Shown piece after piece: positions 9,731 to 19,302 of a stretch of DNA of 64,000 nucleotides; position 1 is the stretch's first letter, and each line of letters starts with the position of its first letter. Source of the DNA: Eubacteriales bacterium (GTDB lineage: Bacteria; Bacillota; Clostridia; Lachnospirales; Lachnospiraceae); the NCBI GenBank assembly GCA_030537195.1, contig JAUNOK010000005.1:56170-120169 (forward strand). The letters run 5' to 3'. A program made the translations under genes and the position numbers. The notes beneath the pieces are model-generated. The model made no database searches. It had not been told where the DNA came from and saw only the letters and a list, made by a program, of their open reading frames with translations.

Positions 9731-11458
9731 ATGGAAAGAGGAATAGGAACTTCCAGAGGAATAGGTATTGGTCATGTACTTGTTGTGTCTAATAAGAATG
9801 TTGTTGTAAACAGGGGAACGCATTATGATGCAGATGAAGAGAAAAAGAGATTTTTTGAGGCAAGGAAGTCATTCATGGAGCAGACAGAAAGTCTGTTAGC
9901 TGACCTTGAAAAAAAGCTTGGCGAATCTGACAAGGATGCACTTGTACTAAAGAACCAGATATATCTTGTTAAGGATATTACTACTGAGAATGAAGTGATT
10001 ACTGCGATTGATAATAATCATATATGTGCAGAGGCTGCATTTGAAGATGTATGCAATAAGCTCATAGAATTGTTTTCATCTATGGATAATCCTGACATGC
10101 AGCAGCGTGTTACTGATATTCAGGATATGAAAGAGAGAATGATACAGATATTGCAGGGAACAAAGGCATTTGATCTTACAAAGCTTCCTGACAACACTGT
10201 TATTGTAGCAGATGAGATTAAACCATCAATGACAGCTTCAATGGATATTGCACATGTAGCTGGTATTATTGCAGAAAAAGGTGGTGATACGGCGCATGCA
10301 TCTATATTGGCAAGAGCGCTTGAGATTCCAGCTGTACTTAGTGTGAAAGGAATTCTTGGAAAGGTAAATAATGGAGATTCTATAATTATAGACGGGGCTT
10401 ATGGCGAAGTATTCATTAATCCTACACAGAGGACTCTTTCTATCTATGAGAAGAAGAAAAAGAAATACGAAGAACATATTGAGGAGTTAAAGACATTTAT
10501 TAATAAAAGCACAGAGACAGCAGATGGAAAGAAGGTTATGCTCGCTGCCAATATCGGGGGAGCTGATGATGCAGCTAAAGCTGTTAAGGCTGGTGCTGAG
10601 GGAGTTGGACTTTTCAGAACGGAGTTTCTGTTTCTTAATAAGAGTGCGCTGCCTACAGAAGAAGAACAGTTTGAGGAATATAAGAAAGCGGCAATACTTA
10701 CCAAGGGAATGCCGCTTACAATAAGAACGCTTGATATAGGCGGTGATAAGGACATTCCATACATGGGGCTTACGAAAGAAACTAATCCGTTCTTAGGATA
10801 CCGTGCAATAAGATTCTGCCTTGACAGAGTTGATATATTTACAACACAGCTCCGTGCAATATTAAGAGCCAGTGCATATGGTTCTATAAGAATTATGATA
10901 CCTATGATTACATCAGTTAATGAAGTAAGACAGGTTAAAGATTTGATTAAGAAGATATGCAGTAACCTTGACCGCAATGGAATTAATTATGATAAGAATA
11001 TCCAGATAGGTGTTATGATTGAGACTCCGGCTGCAGCTGTTATGGCAGATGTGATAGCGCAGGAGGTTGATTTCTTCTCAATCGGAACTAATGACCTTAC
11101 ACAGTATACTATTGCAGTAGACAGATGCAATGAAAATGTAGCATATCTGTATTCTGCATTTAATCCGGCTGTATTAAGACTTATAAAAAGGATTATTGAA
11201 TGTGCCCATAGTGCCGGGATTGAAGCAGGAATGTGTGGTGAGGCGGCTGCAAATATAATGATGACACCTATACTGTTATCATTTGGTCTTGATGAATTCT
11301 CGGTATCTACAGGAAAAGTGCTTGAGACAAGAAAAACAATAGCAGACTGGACACTTAAAGAAGCCGGACTTGTGACAGATAAGGTTATGTCAATGGCAAC
11401 AGAGAAGGAAGTAACGGATTATCTTAGTGACTATATATCAGAAAGAAATAAAAAGTAA
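9731..11458 (+). CDS. ptsI: Phosphoenolpyruvate-protein phosphotransferase (PTS Enzyme I)
   Basis: Enzyme I takes phosphate from PEP and passes it to HPr at the head of the sugar phosphotransferase system. The 575-residue protein has the N-terminal HPr-binding region, the phosphohistidine motif GGDTAHASILAR with His189, the PEP-binding GLFRTEFLF, FSIGTNDLTQY and the C-terminal GMCGEAAAN. A G-run at 9719-9725 precedes the ATG at 9731; an upstream in-frame start at 9698 would overlap the GDPD gene. No ptsH or sugar-specific EII gene is present. It leads a tight run with hflX 14 bp downstream. Confidence 0.95.
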   Translation: MERGIGTSRGIGIGHVLVVSNKNVVVNRGTHYDADEEKKRFFEARKSFMEQTESLLADLEKKLGESDKDALVLKNQIYLVKDITTENEVITAIDNNHICAEAAFEDVCNKLIELFSSMDNPDMQQRVTDIQDMKERMIQILQGTKAFDLTKLPDNTVIVADEIKPSMTASMDIAHVAGIIAEKGGDTAHASILARALEIPAVLSVKGILGKVNNGDSIIIDGAYGEVFINPTQRTLSIYEKKKKKYEEHIEELKTFINKSTETADGKKVMLAANIGGADDAAKAVKAGAEGVGLFRTEFLFLNKSALPTEEEQFEEYKKAAILTKGMPLTIRTLDIGGDKDIPYMGLTKETNPFLGYRAIRFCLDRVDIFTTQLRAILRASAYGSIRIMIPMITSVNEVRQVKDLIKKICSNLDRNGINYDKNIQIGVMIETPAAAVMADVIAQEVDFFSIGTNDLTQYTIAVDRCNENVAYLYSAFNPAVLRLIKRIIECAHSAGIEAGMCGEAAANIMMTPILLSFGLDEFSVSTGKVLETRKTIADWTLKEAGLVTDKVMSMATEKEVTDYLSDYISERNKK

Positions 11459-11472
11459 AAGGAAATATATAT

Positions 11473-12714
11473 ATGGCAGTTTATGAGACAGATGAGATTA
11501 TTGAGAGAGTTATTCTGGTTGGAGTAGCATTTGACACAGATGATGACACAGACCGTTCTCTCGATGAGCTTGGAGAGCTTGCCAAGACAGCAGGCGCGCA
11601 GACAATTGGAAGAATGATACAGACAAGAGAGAACTTCCATCCTGCAACATATATTGGTAAAGGCAAGATTGAAGAATTAAGACTTATGATTGATGAGCTT
11701 GATGCTACAGGAATTATATGTGATGACGAGTTAAGTCCTGCCCAGTTTAAGAATCTTGAGGATGAACTTGGTGTTAAGGTTATGGACAGAACGATGGTTA
11801 TTCTTGATATATTTGCAGCAAGAGCAACATCAAGTGAAGGTAAGATACAGGTTGAGATGGCACAGTTAAAGTATCGTTCAATAAGACTTGCGGGATTTGG
11901 TACATCAATGTCACGACTTGGTGGCGGAATAGGAACGAGAGGTCCCGGAGAGAAAAAGATTGAGACAGACAGACGACTTATAAGGGACAGAATATCAAAG
12001 CTCTCGGCAGACCTTAAGGATATGAAAGAACACAGAGATGTCCAGAGAAGCAAAAGAGCCAAGACTTCAACTCCTGTTGCAGCTATAGTCGGATATACCA
12101 ATGCCGGTAAATCAACACTTCTTAACAAGCTTACTGATGCAGGAGTGTTGTCAGAGGACAAGCTTTTCGCAACACTTGACCCTACAACAAGAAGCATGGA
12201 GCTTCCTAATGGTGAAAAGGTACTTCTTACTGATACAGTCGGATTTATAAGAAAGCTTCCACATAATCTTATTGAGGCATTCAAGAGTACTCTTGAAGAG
12301 GCAAAGTATGCAGATATTATAGTTCATGTGGTTGATGTATCTAATCCTGATTATGAACAGCAGATGTCAACTGTATACGCGACTCTTAAGCAGTTAGGTG
12401 TTGAAGGTAAGCCGGTTGTTACATTATTTAATAAATGTGATGTATTACCTGAGGCTCCGGCAGCCAAAGATTTACACGCTGATTACACATACAATATATC
12501 TGCTGCAAGAGGCAGTGGACTAGAAGCATTTAAAGAGTGTCTGCAGGAAATTATCCTTAAAAGCAGAATAAGAATTGAGAGAGTATTTCCTTACAGTGAA
12601 GCAGGCAAGATACAGCTTATAAGACAGTTTGGACAGCTTGAAAGCGAAGAGTACACAGAAGATGGAATTAAGGTAATGGCTTATGTTCCTAAGGAGATAG
12701 AAGGGAAGTTGTAA
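11473..12714 (+). CDS. hflX: GTPase HflX
   Basis: HflX is a ribosome-associated GTPase that splits stalled or stressed ribosomes. The 413-residue protein has the N-terminal HflX domain (GKGKIEEL, MDRTMVILDIFAARA, GGGIGTRGPGEKKIETDRR), then a G domain with GYTNAGKST at about residues 207-215, DTVGFI (G3) and NKCD (G4). All motifs are intact. It starts 14 bp after ptsI, and the dihydrofolate reductase gene begins 2 bp after its stop, so translation of the two is probably coupled. Confidence 0.95.
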   Translation: MAVYETDEIIERVILVGVAFDTDDDTDRSLDELGELAKTAGAQTIGRMIQTRENFHPATYIGKGKIEELRLMIDELDATGIICDDELSPAQFKNLEDELGVKVMDRTMVILDIFAARATSSEGKIQVEMAQLKYRSIRLAGFGTSMSRLGGGIGTRGPGEKKIETDRRLIRDRISKLSADLKDMKEHRDVQRSKRAKTSTPVAAIVGYTNAGKSTLLNKLTDAGVLSEDKLFATLDPTTRSMELPNGEKVLLTDTVGFIRKLPHNLIEAFKSTLEEAKYADIIVHVVDVSNPDYEQQMSTVYATLKQLGVEGKPVVTLFNKCDVLPEAPAAKDLHADYTYNISAARGSGLEAFKECLQEIILKSRIRIERVFPYSEAGKIQLIRQFGQLESEEYTEDGIKVMAYVPKEIEGKL

Positions 12715-12716
12715 TT

Positions 12717-13205
12717 ATGAATCTGATAGCAACAGTAGATAAGAACTGGGCAATAGGAAAGCAGGGACATCTTCTTGTTAATATTCCTGAAGATATCAAA
12801 CTTTTCAGAATGGAGACGGCAGGAAAAGCTGCAATAATGGGAAGAAAGACCTACGAGCAGATTACAGACAGAACAGCACTTATAGACAGATATAATGTGG
12901 TTCTTACTAATGATTTGTCATATAAGAAGGATGGAGTGGTTGTTGTACATTCAGTAGAAGAGGCGCTTGAAAAGGTTGCAGAATACAAGTCAGAAGATGT
13001 ATATGTGATAGGAGGAGAGTCTGTATTTGAACAGTTCCTCCCATATTGCGATGTGGCACATATAACAAGTGTTGATTATAAGTATGATGCAGATGCATAT
13101 TTTCCGGATCTGGATAAGAAGCCAGAATGGAAAGTTACACAGATGAGTGAGGAACACACATACTTTGATCTGTGCTACGAATTCAAAAAGTACTGTAAAA
13201 TGTAA
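12717..13205 (+). CDS. folA: Dihydrofolate reductase
   Basis: The enzyme reduces dihydrofolate to tetrahydrofolate with NADPH. The 162-residue protein has VDKNWAIGKQGHLL, the active-site acidic residue within NIPEDIKLF, MGRKTYEQ and the nucleotide-binding YVIGGESVFEQFLP. The usual Pro-Trp after the first loop is replaced by Leu-Val (HLLVNIPED), a variation that might alter inhibitor binding. It begins 2 bp after hflX, with AAGGAG or GAAGGGA inside the hflX end serving as the ribosome site. No thymidylate synthase gene is nearby. Confidence 0.92.
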   Translation: MNLIATVDKNWAIGKQGHLLVNIPEDIKLFRMETAGKAAIMGRKTYEQITDRTALIDRYNVVLTNDLSYKKDGVVVVHSVEEALEKVAEYKSEDVYVIGGESVFEQFLPYCDVAHITSVDYKYDADAYFPDLDKKPEWKVTQMSEEHTYFDLCYEFKKYCKM

Positions 13206-13325
13206 ATTGAGCTTTGAATCGTGCAAAAACGGATATAATTGGGACGTTTATGGCATATTTTATTCATTGAAAATATACATTTTATCTGATACTATAATTA
13301 AAAAACAAGAGAGGGGAGAAGAATT

Positions 13326-14972
13326 ATGTTTTGCACAAAATGCGGATATAATGCGGGGACAGCTAAGTTCTGTCCAAAGTGTGGAAATCCTTTGAATCCA
13401 CAGCCAGTAGAGGAGACACCAGTACAGAGTGAACCGGTTACAGAGTCAGTACAGAGTGCTCCACAACAGGAGGCTCAGCCACAGTTTGGGGCAGTTCCAC
13501 CAGTGAATGGAGATGTACCAAGATATCAGGAAGCAGCACCTATGCAGCCACAGCCTAAGAAGAAAAAGAAGAAATGGCCAATTGTGGTTGCAATAGTAGC
13601 AGTTATTGCGGCAGCAGCTGCAGTGCTTGGATTCGTGGTACTTCCTAAGATAATATCACCAGATAAGCATGCAATAGCGGCTATCAAGAAACTTGGAACA
13701 GGTCTTGAGGATACAGTAAGTAGTACATTTGATAATATGTCACTTACATCAGTGTCAGATAAGAACGAAATCACAGGTACATTAAAGATTGATACTGCAA
13801 CAATCGATGGCGAGAAGTATTCAGATTATATCAAGGCTGATACAGTTACATATGATATCCAGATGGATACTTCAACAGAGAAGATGGCAGGCGAGATTAA
13901 GCTACAGAATGGTTCCGCTACAGCACTTACACTTACATTTTATTCAGATGGCAATAATATGTATTTCAAGGTGCCAGAATTATTCTCAGAGTCATTCGTA
14001 ATATCAATGGCACAGCTTGAGGATGAGATTGATTCAGGCTATTATTATGGCAGCTTAAGTGACTTTTCAAAGTATTTCTCAGCAATAGATACAAGCAATA
14101 TTGGGCTGTACAGAGAACCTGTAAATGCAGCAGTTAAATGCGTAGTTAAGGGTATTAATACATTTGCAGAAGAATGTGAATACAAGAAGGGCGAGAAGCT
14201 TACATATAATTCAGATAACGGAGATATTAAAGTATCCGAGTATAGTATTACAATAACTAAGGATGCTGTTATTAAGGCATGTGAGACAGTTATTGATGAA
14301 TTATATGCAAGTAAAGATCTTTCTTCCTACATGACTATTCTTTCAATGGCAGGCGTTTCACAGTCAACTATCAAGAGTAGTATTGAGAGTTCATTAAGTG
14401 ATATGCAGCCAGTTACAATATCAATGTACATTAATAAGGATGATGAGATTGTAAGACTTGCAATTGATGCGGCAGATTATAATACAAGCGAAAAGGGTTT
14501 TGTTGCAATTTCATTCCTTGGTAATGATAATCCATTTGAGTACATTGTTATAGAAGCCGATATTGACGATATGAATATGAAGTATACAGTAAAGACACAG
14601 GATGACAAGGCTGCACTGGCATTAGAGATGACTCAGAATAAAGAGTATATCAAAGCAGGAGCAGAACTTAGCACATCAGGAACAACGGTAAAGATTGATA
14701 ATCTTTATGTGAATAGTAATATTGATGACAGTAATATTGACATGAAGCTTTCAGGGGAATCTACACAGAAAGAGTTCAGCAAATTAAAGTATTCTGCATC
14801 AGATTACTCAGGTGCTTACAATCTTGCTAATTTAACAGAAACACAGAGCACAACACTTGCACTTGAACTTATGAAGAATTCAAAAGCATTAGCTAATGTT
14901 TTCAGCGATCAGTTATATAAACAATTGTTTAATGGAATGAGTACTTCAGGTAATGCAAGATTAGGGTTTTAA
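13326..14972 (+). CDS. Zinc-ribbon membrane-anchored protein of unknown function
   Basis: This 548-residue protein starts with a short zinc ribbon: Cys3, Cys6, Cys16 and Cys19 in CTKCG...CPKCG. A Pro/Gln/Glu-rich linker (about 24-75) and a lysine run follow, then one transmembrane helix at about 84-107. The remaining 440 residues form a Ser/Thr/Asp-rich, beta-type extracellular region resembling tandem lipoprotein-like repeats. Topology is probably zinc ribbon inside, large domain outside. GAGGGGAG at 13311-13318 precedes the start. The SPFH gene starts 45 bp downstream without a terminator between them. I do not recognise a defined function. Confidence 0.75.
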   Translation: MFCTKCGYNAGTAKFCPKCGNPLNPQPVEETPVQSEPVTESVQSAPQQEAQPQFGAVPPVNGDVPRYQEAAPMQPQPKKKKKKWPIVVAIVAVIAAAAAVLGFVVLPKIISPDKHAIAAIKKLGTGLEDTVSSTFDNMSLTSVSDKNEITGTLKIDTATIDGEKYSDYIKADTVTYDIQMDTSTEKMAGEIKLQNGSATALTLTFYSDGNNMYFKVPELFSESFVISMAQLEDEIDSGYYYGSLSDFSKYFSAIDTSNIGLYREPVNAAVKCVVKGINTFAEECEYKKGEKLTYNSDNGDIKVSEYSITITKDAVIKACETVIDELYASKDLSSYMTILSMAGVSQSTIKSSIESSLSDMQPVTISMYINKDDEIVRLAIDAADYNTSEKGFVAISFLGNDNPFEYIVIEADIDDMNMKYTVKTQDDKAALALEMTQNKEYIKAGAELSTSGTTVKIDNLYVNSNIDDSNIDMKLSGESTQKEFSKLKYSASDYSGAYNLANLTETQSTTLALELMKNSKALANVFSDQLYKQLFNGMSTSGNARLGF

Positions 14973-15017
14973 TTAGAAACATTTAAACAATAGTACAGAA
15001 AGATGAGGGTATATTTT

Positions 15018-16541
15018 ATGGAGTTAGCAATTATTATTGGGGTAGTTGTACTTTTATTCATTGTGTTCATACTTGCAAGTTATATTAAAGCACCAACAGA
15101 CAGGGCATTGATTGTATCAGGTCTTAGAAAGAATCCTAAGTTTGTTATTGGTAAATCAGCTTTAAGAATTCCATTCTTACAGAGAGTTGATAAACTGGAA
15201 CTTAAGATGATATCTGTTGATGTAAAGACTAAGGAATCAGTTCCAACCAATGAATATATTAATGTTAATATTGATTCAGCAGTTAAGATTAAGGTCGGTT
15301 CTTCTAAAGAGATGCTTGAGAAAGCCGCAAGCAACTTCCTTAATAAGAATGAAGATTATATCAGGAACTCAGTAGGGGATGTATTAGAGGGTAATGTCCG
15401 TGAGATTATAGGACAGATGAGACTTGAGGATATTGTTCAGGACAGAAAGATGTTTGCTGAGAAGGTACAGGAGAATGCTGCACCTGATATGGCAAGAATG
15501 GGTCTTGAAATTGTAAGTTTCAATGTCCAGAATGTTACAGATGAAGGTAATGTTATTGAGAACCTTGGTATTGACAGAGTTGTAAGTATCAGTAAGTCAG
15601 CACAGATATCAAGAGCTGAGTCTGAGAGAGATATTGCAGTTGCCAAAGCTAATGCAACAAAGCAGGCTAATGATGCAAGAATCGAAGCTGAGACAGCTAT
15701 TGCTGAAAGAAATAATGAACTTGAGATTAAGAAGCAGGAATTAAAGAAAACTGCCGATGTTAAGAAGGCTGAGGCTGATGCAGCATATGAAATCCAGCAG
15801 CAGGAACAGAGAAAGACAATCGAGATTACAACTGCCAATGCTAATATTGCAAAGCAGGAGAAAGAGATTGAATTAAGAGAGAAAGAGATTGCTGTTAAGG
15901 AAAAGACTCTTGATGCTGATATCCGTAAGCAGGCAGAAGCTGAGAAATATGCAGCACAGCAGAAAGCAGATGCACAGCTTTACCAGAGACAGAAGGAAGC
16001 AGAAGCCAAGCAGTTTGAGATTCAGAAGCAGGCAGAAGCTAAGAAAGCACAGGCAGAAGCAGACAGATTTGCCAAAGAGCAGGAAGCAGAGGCTGTTAAG
16101 GCACAGGGTGTTGCAGAAGCAGAGGCAATCAAGGCAAAGGGTATAGCTGATGCTGAGAGTATCAAGGCAAAAGGTCTTGCTGAAGCTGAAGCAATGGAGA
16201 AGAAAGCTGAAGCTATGGCTAAGTATGGTAAGGCTGCCATGACAGAGATGATTATTAAAGTCCTTCCACAGATGGCAGAAGCAATTGCCAAGCCACTTGA
16301 AAGTATTGATAAGGTTACTATTATTGACGGCGGCTCAGGTGAGAACGGAGTTGGAACATTCAGTGGTAATGTACCATCTGTATTGGCAAAGACTATAGAG
16401 AGCATCAAAGAGACTACAGGATTTGATATTACAGAAGTCATGAAAGCTAATACATATGATGCAAAGACTACTAAGAATGTGAACTTTACAGGATTTCCGG
16501 AAGAGTTTAGTGCAGCAGCTAAAGAGTCAGAAGCTGATTAG
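15018..16541 (+). CDS. SPFH/flotillin family protein
   Basis: Flotillins organise membrane microdomains. The 507-residue protein has an N-terminal hydrophobic anchor (ELAIIIGVVVLLFIVF), an SPFH/band-7 domain to about residue 190, and a long coiled coil rich in AEAEAIKAKG-type repeats (about 195-410). It ends in a Gly-rich break and a soluble tail. The ATG at 15018 is preferred because GAGGG lies at 15005-15009; an in-frame ATG at 15003 overlaps that site. It lies 45 bp after the zinc-ribbon gene and ends before a hairpin terminator. Confidence 0.88.
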   Translation: MELAIIIGVVVLLFIVFILASYIKAPTDRALIVSGLRKNPKFVIGKSALRIPFLQRVDKLELKMISVDVKTKESVPTNEYINVNIDSAVKIKVGSSKEMLEKAASNFLNKNEDYIRNSVGDVLEGNVREIIGQMRLEDIVQDRKMFAEKVQENAAPDMARMGLEIVSFNVQNVTDEGNVIENLGIDRVVSISKSAQISRAESERDIAVAKANATKQANDARIEAETAIAERNNELEIKKQELKKTADVKKAEADAAYEIQQQEQRKTIEITTANANIAKQEKEIELREKEIAVKEKTLDADIRKQAEAEKYAAQQKADAQLYQRQKEAEAKQFEIQKQAEAKKAQAEADRFAKEQEAEAVKAQGVAEAEAIKAKGIADAESIKAKGLAEAEAMEKKAEAMAKYGKAAMTEMIIKVLPQMAEAIAKPLESIDKVTIIDGGSGENGVGTFSGNVPSVLAKTIESIKETTGFDITEVMKANTYDAKTTKNVNFTGFPEEFSAAAKESEAD

Positions 16542-16593
16542 AGAACAGAATAAGCTGGATTAACTTATAATTTATAAGAAAGTAAGATGTATA

Positions 16594-16640
16594 GCCGGTG
16601 TCAGATATGGAAAACTATATCTGATTCCGGCGTTTATTTT
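16594..16640 (+). terminator. Intrinsic terminator after the SPFH gene
   Basis: GCCGG(TG)TCAGATAT at 16594-16608 pairs with ATATCTGATTCCGGC at 16617-16631, with a 2-nt internal mismatch, followed by GTTTATTTT. Confidence 0.75.
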
Positions 16641-16745
16641 GCCATTATTCATGGGAAATCTTGCTATATAAATTGCTGTAAGTTATAATTATTATATTCG
16701 GGTAAAAGGGGAAAAGTGCTTGGATTATATAAGCATGAGGGAGCA

Positions 16746-17696
16746 ATGATTAATTACAGATATTTTGCCAGAAAAACTCTGGTATATGGTTTGATAAGTG
16801 CCACAGTATTATCATCTGTGGCGGTAACAGGATGTAATAAGAAGAGTAAAGTCGCAGCGGGAAGCAGCCAGACAATAGAAGATAATCAGACAGTGGAGAG
16901 CGGACAGCCAGCTAAGAATGACCAGCCGGCAGATTCTCATAATGAACCACCTGTAATTCATGGCGTATCAGATAAGACATATTATATTGGCAGCAAAGTT
17001 TCATATATGACAGATGTGTATGCGACGGATAACTCTGGTCAGGAGATTGATGTTGAAGTTGATAAATCACAGGTAAATATTTCACAGCCTGGAAGTTATT
17101 CAGTTTATTATAAAGCAGTTGACTCTGATGGGAATGAAACCACAGAAGAAGCTATATTTACATTTGTTGAAGAGGAGACACAGGCAGTTATAAGCAGCAA
17201 CAGTTATTCATCACTTGATAGTGTTGTATCAGCTGTGCTTGATGATATAACAGACAGTTCTATGTCCAAAGGACAGAAAGCAAGGGCAATATATAAGTAC
17301 GCTCATGCCAAGATTGGATATGCAGGGAATAGCTATACACAGAGTTCAGAATGGCAGGATGAAGCATTTGCAGCATTAAAAGAACTTAAGAGAAGTGGAT
17401 ATGTGGCAGGAGACTGTTTCACATATGCTTCTGTTGACAGAGCACTTCTTGAAGGAATGGGAGCAGATTGTATATGGGTTGATAATCAGGGGGCAAGATC
17501 AGGTGACCATAGCTGGCTGTTATGCAATCTTGGAACAGGATGGTATCACTTTGATTCGACAAGAATGTATGATGGTTTTGAATGTTTTATGCTGACAGAT
17601 TCACAGGTGCAGGATTATATAAACAGAGGTAATTCAATATATAGAAGAGATTTATCTAAGTATCCAGCAACTCCTTCACAGCAGTTTTCATATTAG
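16746..17696 (+). CDS. Transglutaminase-like lipoprotein with an Ig-like domain
   Basis: This 316-residue protein has a signal peptide ending in the lipobox-like VAVTGC near residue 30, so it is probably a lipoprotein. A polar linker follows, then an Ig-like DUF5011-type domain (about 68-145: GSKVSYMTDVYATDNSG, QPGSYSVYYKAVDSDGN). The C-terminal part is transglutaminase-like, with a plausible Cys-His-Asp set in GDCFTYASV, GDHSWLL and YHFDSTR. The ATG at 16746 follows GAGGGAG at 16737-16743; a GTG at 16716 also has a purine-rich upstream. It is the first gene of an apparent operon with the MBOAT gene, 14 bp downstream. Confidence 0.8.
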   Translation: MINYRYFARKTLVYGLISATVLSSVAVTGCNKKSKVAAGSSQTIEDNQTVESGQPAKNDQPADSHNEPPVIHGVSDKTYYIGSKVSYMTDVYATDNSGQEIDVEVDKSQVNISQPGSYSVYYKAVDSDGNETTEEAIFTFVEEETQAVISSNSYSSLDSVVSAVLDDITDSSMSKGQKARAIYKYAHAKIGYAGNSYTQSSEWQDEAFAALKELKRSGYVAGDCFTYASVDRALLEGMGADCIWVDNQGARSGDHSWLLCNLGTGWYHFDSTRMYDGFECFMLTDSQVQDYINRGNSIYRRDLSKYPATPSQQFSY

Positions 17697-17710
17697 GAGG
17701 AGCGGGATTA

Positions 17711-19273
17711 ATGTTATTTACATCTTATCAGTTTGTTATATTTGTGCTGGCAGCACTGATTTTATATTATGTTGTTCCAAAGCGTATACAGTGGATAGTA
17801 CTGTTGTGTATGAACCTGTTGTTTTATCTGTATGCAGGATTAAGCGGAATAATATTCATAGCAGCAACTATAGTGACGACGTATGCGGGTGCAAGACTTA
17901 TATTCAGGGAGAAAGAGCGGTCTGCACGATATATAGAGGAACATAAAGGCGATATATCCAAGGATGAGAAGAAACAGTTAAGGGCAGTTTCTGTAAGAAA
18001 GCAGAAAATTTTTCTTGCAATTGTACTGCTTATTAATTTCGGAATACTTGCCGTTCTTAAATACACCAACATGTTCATAGTGACATTTACAACATTTAAC
18101 ACAGTGGATTTCATACTTCCAATGGGAATATCATTCTATACATTCCAGTCTACGGGATATATGATTGATGTGTATCGAGGTGTTGCAGATGCAGAGAAGA
18201 ATCCATTCAGATATGCATTGTTCGTATCATTTTTTCCACAGCTTGTACAGGGACCTATCAGCAGATGGAATGATTTGAAGAAGAGTTTGTTTGAAAGTCA
18301 TGTTTTTTCGTGGGTTAATATACAGTATGGTTTTGAGAGAATACTGTGGGGATATTTTAAGAAGATGGTAATAGCAGACAGGGCAGCCATCGGACTTGCA
18401 ACAATACAGTCGGATGTTTCAGTGTATTATGGAGCATATGCATTAGTTGGAATGTTGTTGTATGCAATTGATCTGTATGCAGATTTCACAGGTGGTATAG
18501 ATATTACAATTGGTGTTGCACAGATGTTTGGAATTACTCTTCCAGAGAATTTCAGAAGACCATTCTTTTCAAAGAGCATTGCAGAGTATTGGAGAAGATG
18601 GCATATTACACTGTGTGCATGGTTTAAGGATTATCTTTTCTATCCATTATCAATGTCCAAATGGATGAATAAGGTATCAAGATGGCTTAAGAAGCATGCA
18701 GGAAAGCCGGTAGGTTCAAGATTTCCAGTGTATTTTTCAAGTCTCACTGTATGGTTTGTGACAGGTATATGGCATGGTGCAAGCTGGAATTTTGTAGTAT
18801 GGGGACTCCTGAATAGTATTATCATGCTTGTTTCACAGGAACTTAAACCATTATATGAAAAGGCTGATAACAGATTAGGTTACAGAAATTTAAAGTACTA
18901 CAAAGTATTTGAGATAATAAGAACTACTGTTATAGTATGCTGCCTGCAGATGCTTGATTATTACAGGAATATTGCAGAGGCATTCCGTATGTTTTTCTCA
19001 ATGTTTACTGGCGGCAATTATGCGTCTGTGTTCACTAAGGGAATGTGGAATATAGGTTTGTCAGCTGCTGATTATATAGTACTTCTTGCAGGTGTGATTA
19101 TAATGTTTATAGTCAGTCTGCTTGAGAGAAGATGTCCGGTAAGAGAGCAGTTAGCGCAGAAGAGTTATATTATAAGATATATAGTTTTTCTTGTGATTTT
19201 TCTTCTTATAGCTGTATTTGGAATCTATGGAATCGGATATGAATCAAGCCAGTTTATATATAATCAGTTTTAG
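17711..19273 (+). CDS. MBOAT family O-acyltransferase (AlgI/DltB-like)
   Basis: This 520-residue polytopic membrane protein has AlgI/DltB-type landmarks: LPMGISFYTFQSTGYMIDVY, FPQLVQGPISRW, EYWRRWHITLCAWFKDYLFYPL and the catalytic-His segment GIWHGASWNF. Such proteins move acyl groups across the membrane and onto extracellular polymers. AGGAGGAGCGGG at 17694-17705 gives a strong ribosome site. Neighbours are a transglutaminase-like lipoprotein upstream and an SGNH-like partner downstream, the arrangement of an alginate/peptidoglycan/glycan acetylation system. No dlt genes are present, so teichoic-acid D-alanylation is unlikely; the acceptor polymer is unknown. Confidence 0.92.
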   Translation: MLFTSYQFVIFVLAALILYYVVPKRIQWIVLLCMNLLFYLYAGLSGIIFIAATIVTTYAGARLIFREKERSARYIEEHKGDISKDEKKQLRAVSVRKQKIFLAIVLLINFGILAVLKYTNMFIVTFTTFNTVDFILPMGISFYTFQSTGYMIDVYRGVADAEKNPFRYALFVSFFPQLVQGPISRWNDLKKSLFESHVFSWVNIQYGFERILWGYFKKMVIADRAAIGLATIQSDVSVYYGAYALVGMLLYAIDLYADFTGGIDITIGVAQMFGITLPENFRRPFFSKSIAEYWRRWHITLCAWFKDYLFYPLSMSKWMNKVSRWLKKHAGKPVGSRFPVYFSSLTVWFVTGIWHGASWNFVVWGLLNSIIMLVSQELKPLYEKADNRLGYRNLKYYKVFEIIRTTVIVCCLQMLDYYRNIAEAFRMFFSMFTGGNYASVFTKGMWNIGLSAADYIVLLAGVIIMFIVSLLERRCPVREQLAQKSYIIRYIVFLVIFLLIAVFGIYGIGYESSQFIYNQF

Positions 19274-19302
19274 AAAGCATTTTCTAAGGAATGGAGATAG
19301 TT

